Assembly: GCA_025642065.1 (NCBI GenBank)
Contig: JAODUP010000702.1
Location: 1 to 64,000, forward strand
DNA from: Paralvinella palmiformis
Taxonomy: Eukaryota > Annelida > Polychaeta > Terebellida > Alvinellidae
Direction: 5' to 3'
DNA length: 64,000 bases
The translations under genes were made by a program, and so were the position numbers. The notes beneath the pieces are model-generated. The model was not told where the DNA came from. It ran no database searches and was given only the letters and a program-made list of their open reading frames with translations. How positions within the stretch are numbered: position 1 is the first letter of the stretch; each line of letters starts with the position of its first letter. Of this stretch, positions 58,773 through 64,000 are shown in pieces.

Positions 58773-59715
58773 GCCTTCCTTGGTCGGATACATGAAATAT
58801 AGGAGAAGGAAAACAGGAGATGTAGGACAACTGATAACATATAACTAGATCACCTTGATTCATTAATTATAAACACCTCACTATGATATCTGGTGTTAAT
58901 TTAGATTTACTTGAATTATACAATGATAGAGAATGTTGAGCATCACAGAAACTCATTCCAACTCGTGCTCTTCTTCATTGTGTAATGTCATTTGATGAGG
59001 GCTAATTTCCTCTACCAGATATGGTGTTTGACACCAGAATTTGTTTCAGAAATACACTCATTTTTAGTGAAGTCACAAACCTTTATAAATGCCCTGACTC
59101 ACCCATGTTGAGGGATGTTTTAGTCATAGATAACAATGAGGTTACACGCGTTACATATTAAAAGGTCGTCGCTTTAGTTTAGTCAGAATTTTGAATGCCC
59201 GATTAAACTGACCTAAATCTTAATAATTCCAAACTTGAAGACTGCTTGAAGTAAGCTGCCAGTTATTCATAATTGGCCAATATTATGTTAATTTGAAACG
59301 GTCTGATGATTTTATTTTTATACGATTTTGTTCGACAAAAGGTTGCAAGTATTGGAATATGAGTAGATTTAATGTGAGCATTAGACGGGTGGGTCTTCCT
59401 TAAATATTATATTTCATTCATCAATTATGGTAGAAGATACTCTGAGAACGGTTAGTTATCTCGGGCTATTTCTAAGCTAGTTTGTTTCAAAACGTTCGAC
59501 ATAATTATTATTCTTGTCTCGTTCTATTATAATGATGATTGAGTGTTTATGTTTAGAACTAAAGATCAAGACTAAGAACTGGCTCCGAGTTATGTTTGAT
59601 TGAAAAAAGTCTAATGCCAGAAGTCCCTTGTCAGCCAAACCTGTGGAATCTATAGGTTACCTTTCCGGCAACGGGCCTGGTTTTATAATTATTCTCACTT
59701 TGGTGTTTTTCTTCA

Positions 59716-59717
<2 letters not shown>

Positions 59718-59778
<61 letters not shown>
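59718..59778. repeat. (TA)n microsatellite
   Basis: Pure TA run between blocks b and c of unit 4. Confidence 0.95.
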
Positions 59779-59780
<2 letters not shown>

Positions 59781-60155
59781 AGTCAATAACAGATGACTGA
59801 GTGTGAGTTGGTATATCACGGAGAAGTCACAAATCAGAATTACGTAATATGTTGGGGTCGATTTGCTGACTTTGATGTACGGAGGCTTTTCTGATCAGAC
59901 TTAATTGCTAATTTACTTCGTCTGTTGATGATCTTCCATGTAGTTAAATATCAGCCGTTTTTGACTACCATTAACATGAAATAACTGCTGTTTGGGTAAT
60001 CATAATTACAAAAATGTAACAGTGAGGTTTGTTTATTTGAACAATGAACTTTATTTATCGATAAAAGAAAACTTGAAAAAAGGAGGTTTTAGAAGAGGTT
60101 TAAGCTTTTCAATGGATGAAGCATTTATAATATCCGCCGGCAATCCATACACAAA

Positions 60156-60156
<1 letters not shown>

Positions 60157-60219
<63 letters not shown>

Positions 60220-60222
60220 CCT

Positions 60223-60299
<77 letters not shown>
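60157..60299. repeat. (TA)n-(CT)n-(TA)n compound microsatellite
   Basis: TA run, CCCTCCCCCC, CT run, then TA run; translated frames are artefacts. A 102-codon frame from 59992 has about 50 ordinary codons (VRFVYLNNELYLSIKENLKK) before entering the repeat, with no recognised domain. Confidence 0.95.
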
Positions 60300-60300
<1 letters not shown>

Positions 60301-60849
60301 CTCAGATCATATACATTCTTAAATAATGCATAAAAAATTATAATCATAAATCTATATATAAATAAATTTATATATATATATAAAACAAAACACTAAACAC
60401 AGATTGCCCGTGCTAGACATCATACCTATTTCGATCCAGATTCCTTATTACACCAATGTAAAACGGTTATGTTGTTATTACAACATGTTTAACTCTATTA
60501 TCTTATCCATGGATAATGTAGAATTTATATTGTTGTCCTCTTATGTGGTCTGGCATCACCATGGGTATTATCCTGCGGACTGAGATCCCCTTCTCCCCCA
60601 TATTATGAGGAATTAGGTTACACTGATATAGAACAATTGTTGAATGTATAGTTATTATAATCTTGACGTGTACTTCGTAGTATCTAAGATCTGCCTGAAA
60701 CCTGCTGTTCTCGATTTTAGGTCAAATAGATCAAGTGGATAGCCGCTTTAATCCCACCACATCTAACTGCATATACTTAGGGACACTAAATTAGGCGTGG
60801 ATGAGCGTTCACTTAGTGATGAACGAAGATGTATGATAATTAACTTTTA
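60300..60849. other. Unassigned, with short Z-module and R4-flank echoes
   Basis: 60395-60420 (CACAGATTGCCCGTGCTAGA) echoes module Z; 60630-60665 matches 27440-27480 ahead of an R4 fragment. No gene. Confidence 0.4.
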
Positions 60850-61110
60850 GCTTCGAGTAAATCATAGTATTTACTCAGGTTTGAGACGATATTTCGTTCT
60901 AGTCCAAGACTAATCCATTATGCAGTATAGCTACTTTGTTTTTGAGCTACATCAATTGACTGCTTCCATATGGAGTTGGTCTACATTGTCTCACGTGATC
61001 AACAAACTGTAATATTTGTTAACGCGTCGAAGGCCTATAGAAGGGCTAACTTTTAACTCAGGTTAGATAATAACTTACGACGTCGGACCAGTTAAAATTG
61101 TATGGTATGG
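60850..61110 (+). repeat. LTR-like repeat R4, copy I (5' part)
   Basis: GTATTTACTCAGGTTTGAGA (as in copy E), CGATATTTCGTTCTAGTCC (as in copy F), GATCAACAAACTGTAATATT, a TATA variant CCTATAGAAGGGC, and TTTTAACTCAGGTTAGATAA. It breaks off before the AATAAA region. Confidence 0.65.
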
Positions 61111-62329
61111 ATTTGATACGTACATGCTGAATTATCTACCTACATTTAATAATCGATATATTACTAATATTTATATTGTCTGTTGATATTAGTTTTTTGA
61201 AAGTTGGTATCATTTAATTTCTCTATAGGACTAACATAGATTTGACAGATTTCTATGATTGTACAAATATCTGTGAATGTTTCTCGGGGTTTTTCCTTTG
61301 ATATAGACATTCATCGACTTCTGTGTATGTTGGCTGTAAACAATTAAATGGCGAAAGTCATATGTTCCCGAAACGTCAAGGAAGTACTTAAATAAAATAA
61401 AAAGCCACGAGACATAGTAAACCAAATTGACTTAAGGTCCTTATTCAGAGACAGTCCTCCCTGTATCGTCGGCCTTTTCTATCTATTCTCATCTATCCAT
61501 TATCATTCATTTTTGACGTCGTTGTAGAGCATCCATGTTGACTTCCGATACTTCATGTGACAACTATATACCGTCCAGGGATAACGTATCAATCTTATAT
61601 AAGTAATAGAGGGTATCATGAAAAAAATGTACTTTCTCTTATCATAATCCAACAAAAGATCTCGTTCTGTATTCACAAGATTAACTGGGTCGTTGTTGAA
61701 GATCCTGATAGGATGGCTGGAATCTGATTTATTTGTGTACTACACCAATTTTTACCAATCGTCAGTCAATGATACCATTCGGGAACGATTACATTTTCTA
61801 AATATCCCATTTGCCCGTTATCCACCCAGGAAGGTAATTGATAAAATGAATAATTGGTTTTCACCAGGAATGCCCTTTAAAAAAAACGTTATTTATTGAC
61901 ACCAGCCGATCTACATTTTAGAAGGCCGAACTTGATATACATGTAATATGCAAAATAATGGATTGTACATTAGGATCGTACATTAAGGTAAAGTAAGTTT
62001 TTTATGAACGGGAATTAGACAGCCCCTCTCAAGTCATCGTGAATTTGATTAATAACTCATTTAAAAACTGGATATCGGGCTTTTTGGGATAAAGAAAAGT
62101 TTTCAACGGTTTAGTACCGTGAAGAATATAATAATTAAATAGATAGGTTAATTTAGGTGTAAAATAGTCTAAACTTTATTAAACTTCATATTCCTCAATA
62201 GCCGTCAAAGTTGAATATAAATGGGTTTCGGTTATCGAGAGACTATAAATAAACATTTGCCATCCTACGCGCACGTACCATAACGTTACGCCAGATATAT
62301 TTTCAGAACTGAACCATATGCTTGTTTTA
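61111..62329. other. Unassigned stretch
   Basis: 61314-61395 matches, in reverse complement, the ~85-bp non-LINE segment at 22762-22848 (shared TTAAATGGCG, GAAGTACTT). A 68-codon frame at 61693-61899 has ordinary composition but no domain. Otherwise nothing recognised. Confidence 0.4.
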
Positions 62330-62628
62330 ATGCAATAGTAGTCATGGTGGGAAGTCTGACCGGCTCTCCATGTAATGGCACCGGAATATTTCTCGGATAG
62401 TTCAGCTATCAGATAAGTTACACCAGTGAAATAGGTGTATTTGGCATATTACTATAAATTGTTTATATTTACTTATTTTGTATTTCTTGTATTTTCTTTT
62501 TAACTGCTCATTTGATGCCTTATATTATCGCGCACTCCAGTGTTTCCCATAAGAACTCGGTTTTTGCTTGTGTATGTTTTATTTTTATTTTCTAAATGTT
62601 CACTTATTTTATTTCTATAATTATAATG

Positions 62629-63430
62629 AATTATACTAGAGATCAGTTGCTTGCATTACGACCCAATGGTGGTAATACCATTTGTTTAGCGATGCGCCCA
62701 CTTAGTGGAAAACATCCAAAGCAGATTGGGTCTGATGCAAGTAATTTGATCAATGTGCCAATAACACCATATAATGGCACAGCTGTACAAAATGTAAGTA
62801 TTGGTCTTATAAATTGTCAGTCGATCTGTGATAAATCTGATGAAATATCTGATGTTATTAATGATATGGATCTTGATGCTCTTGTCGTTACAGAGACTTG
62901 GCTGACTGGTAATGTTTCAGACCAGAAAATTCAGCTGGATATTCATTCTATCATGCAGCTCGGATTCACAAGGAAGGTGGGAGAGTCGTCATTCTTCTCC
63001 GTGATTCTTTGAAGTGTGAAACCCATTTGAAGTCATTTGAAAATTACCAACAGACATTTGTATCTGGGGGGATAAGTGTTCGTGTAGCTATTATCTACCG
63101 ATTACACCCCACTAAGAAAAATGGCCTGAGAGCAGCAGATTTCTTCAAGGAAGTTACGGGATTTGTTGACCCCCTTGCTACCAACAGTGGTCATCTGTTG
63201 ATCTTAGGTGATTTCAATAAACACTGGGATTGCCAGAGGAATGCATATACCAAACAACTGGCTGACATTCTTAGATCTGCCAATCTCAGGTAGCATGTCC
63301 AAAAAAGAACACACAGACATGGTCACATCTTAGATCTTGTCTCCCGTGATGACGACAATTAATTTGATGTGTCTTCCATGCTGTCTGATCATTTCCTTGT
63401 TAACATTAATGTATCTTTACAGAAACAATC
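62629..63430 (+). pseudogene. LINE APE-type endonuclease domain
   Basis: The first frame (Met near 62629, or 62596) reads YTRDQLLALRP, IGLINCQSICDKSDEIS, then DALVVTETWLTG with the catalytic Glu of TETW (about 62889-62900). A frameshift near 62950-63010 moves to the frame with VRVAIIYRLHPTKKN and LLILGDFNKHWD (GDFN 63207-63218). A third frame holds MLSDHFLVNINVSL with the terminal SDH (63384-63392). E, GDFN and SDH are the hallmark order of endonucleases that nick target DNA for LINE insertion. Stops separate the blocks, so it is dead. Confidence 0.85.
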
Positions 63431-63539
63431 TGTTTCAGCTAAAGATATTTCATATAGAAGATAAAAGTCAATTGACAAGGAAGCTTTTCTTGCTGATCTG
63501 CAAGTCTTCTCTGGTATTGGCTTCACCGGATGATGTGGA

Positions 63540-64000
63540 TCATCTAGTGGATCTCTATAATAGTACATTGAGAGACATTGTAGATGAATATGCACCTTTA
63601 AGGACAAAGGAAATGCTAAGCAGACCAATGTTTTCCCAAGATCAATGAAAGCTGCCCTTGTAAAACCACTAATAAAAACCACACTATGGACTGTAATATT
63701 CTAAACAATTACAGACTTGTTTCAAATCTTACATTTTTATCTAAAGTTATAGAAAAGGCAGTTGCTTTCCATCTAAACAAATATTTAATCAATGATAACC
63801 TTAATGAATCACTACAGTCTGCCTATAAAATTGGTCACAGCACTGAAACAGCTTTGGTTAGGGTGAAAATTGATATTATGATGTCAATTGATAAGGTAAG
63901 CCAGTAATACTTGTTCTTCTCGACCAGTCTGCTGCATTTGATACAGTTGACCATAATGTACTTTTCCCTAAGTTAAAAGACATGTTTGGTCTGTCAGGTA
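63540..64000 (+). pseudogene. CR1-like linker and reverse transcriptase start
   Basis: After VDHLVDLYNSTLRDIVDEYA (about 63535-63595) and RPM, the sequence jumps directly to MKAALVKPLIK (63645), NYRLVSNLTFLSKVIEKAV (63704 on), LQSAYKIGHSTETAL, then after a shift LVLLDQSAAFDTVDH (63910 on) with catalytic Asp at 63922-63924. In CR1-type proteins well over 100 residues normally lie between the LRTKEM-like linker and the KPLIK region, so an internal deletion near 63630 is inferred. The palm continues past the window. Confidence 0.8.

Larger units (their letters stand above)
58250..60000 (+). repeat. Tandem-like repeat unit 4 (blocks a-b-c)
   Basis: a 58280-59330 (TTACAATTTGGTGATGTTCG, CACAAACAATCAATCAGACG), b 59390-59690 (AATGATGATTGAGTGTTTAT, CTTGTCAGCCAAACCTG), c 59785-59995 (TGCTGACTTTGATGTACGGA). 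A GA microsatellite (58633-58772) grew within block a right after GACGAAGC, where units 2 and 3 have no repeat. Block c is uninterrupted, providing the empty site for the 41.8-kb element. Confidence 0.7.
62330..64000 (+). mobile_element. CR1-like LINE, 5' portion, runs off the window
   Basis: Begins somewhere near 62330 (start uncertain), encodes an N-terminal leader, an APE-type endonuclease and the start of a reverse transcriptase, and is cut by the window end. Frameshifts and a large in-element deletion make it inactive. Confidence 0.8.

Overview
The window looks like animal nuclear DNA, most likely from a marine lophotrochozoan such as a mollusc. It is AT-rich and crowded with long (TA)n, (CA)n, (GA)n and (CACT)n microsatellites, tRNA-headed SINE-like repeats, APE-type LINE remnants with frameshifts, and many diverged dispersed repeats. 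There are no operons, bacterial-type genes or CRISPR arrays. The taxonomic call is inference from repeat style. No host gene can be named; the best host-gene candidate is a weak two-exon model at 53.3-55.3 kb.

Layout. 0-5.6 kb: a Z/Y repeat pair, the longest copy of a dispersed composite repeat (called R1 here), then an LTR-like repeat (R4). 5.6-9 kb: AT-rich DNA, repeat R2 and a decayed reverse transcriptase fragment. 9-13.1 kb: a rearranged R1 copy holding a CR1-type LINE tail. 13.3-15.2 kb: Y/Z again in swapped order, R4 and R3. 15.6-16.2 kb: a tract almost without G. 16.7-21.4 kb: a third R1 copy split by a 2.3-kb transposon with decayed inverted repeats and a 9-bp target duplication. 21.7-25 kb: a CR1-like LINE with a second, RTE-like LINE nested in it. 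25.3-34 kb: SINE, R6, R2, R3, a split R4, a large (CACT)n tract, R7 and a reversed R4. 34.2-36.4 kb: fourth R1 copy. 36.9-39.1 kb: a GC/CpG-richer, apparently single-copy stretch with several perfect hairpins, the best candidate for host regulatory DNA. 40-60 kb: four same-strand units of one 4-6 kb repeat, separated by R4 copies and disrupted by a hAT-like miniature element, SINEs and a hAT transposase remnant. 62.3-64 kb: the start of another CR1-like LINE that runs off the window.

How the parts relate. Copies of one repeat serve as empty sites for insertions in another copy, so several insertion boundaries and target duplications can be read directly without a database. Many microsatellites sit at fixed places within repeat copies, mainly the R4 tail and SINE tails, so they probably grew from tails brought in by the elements. 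All copy boundaries are by-eye alignments and may be off by tens of bases.
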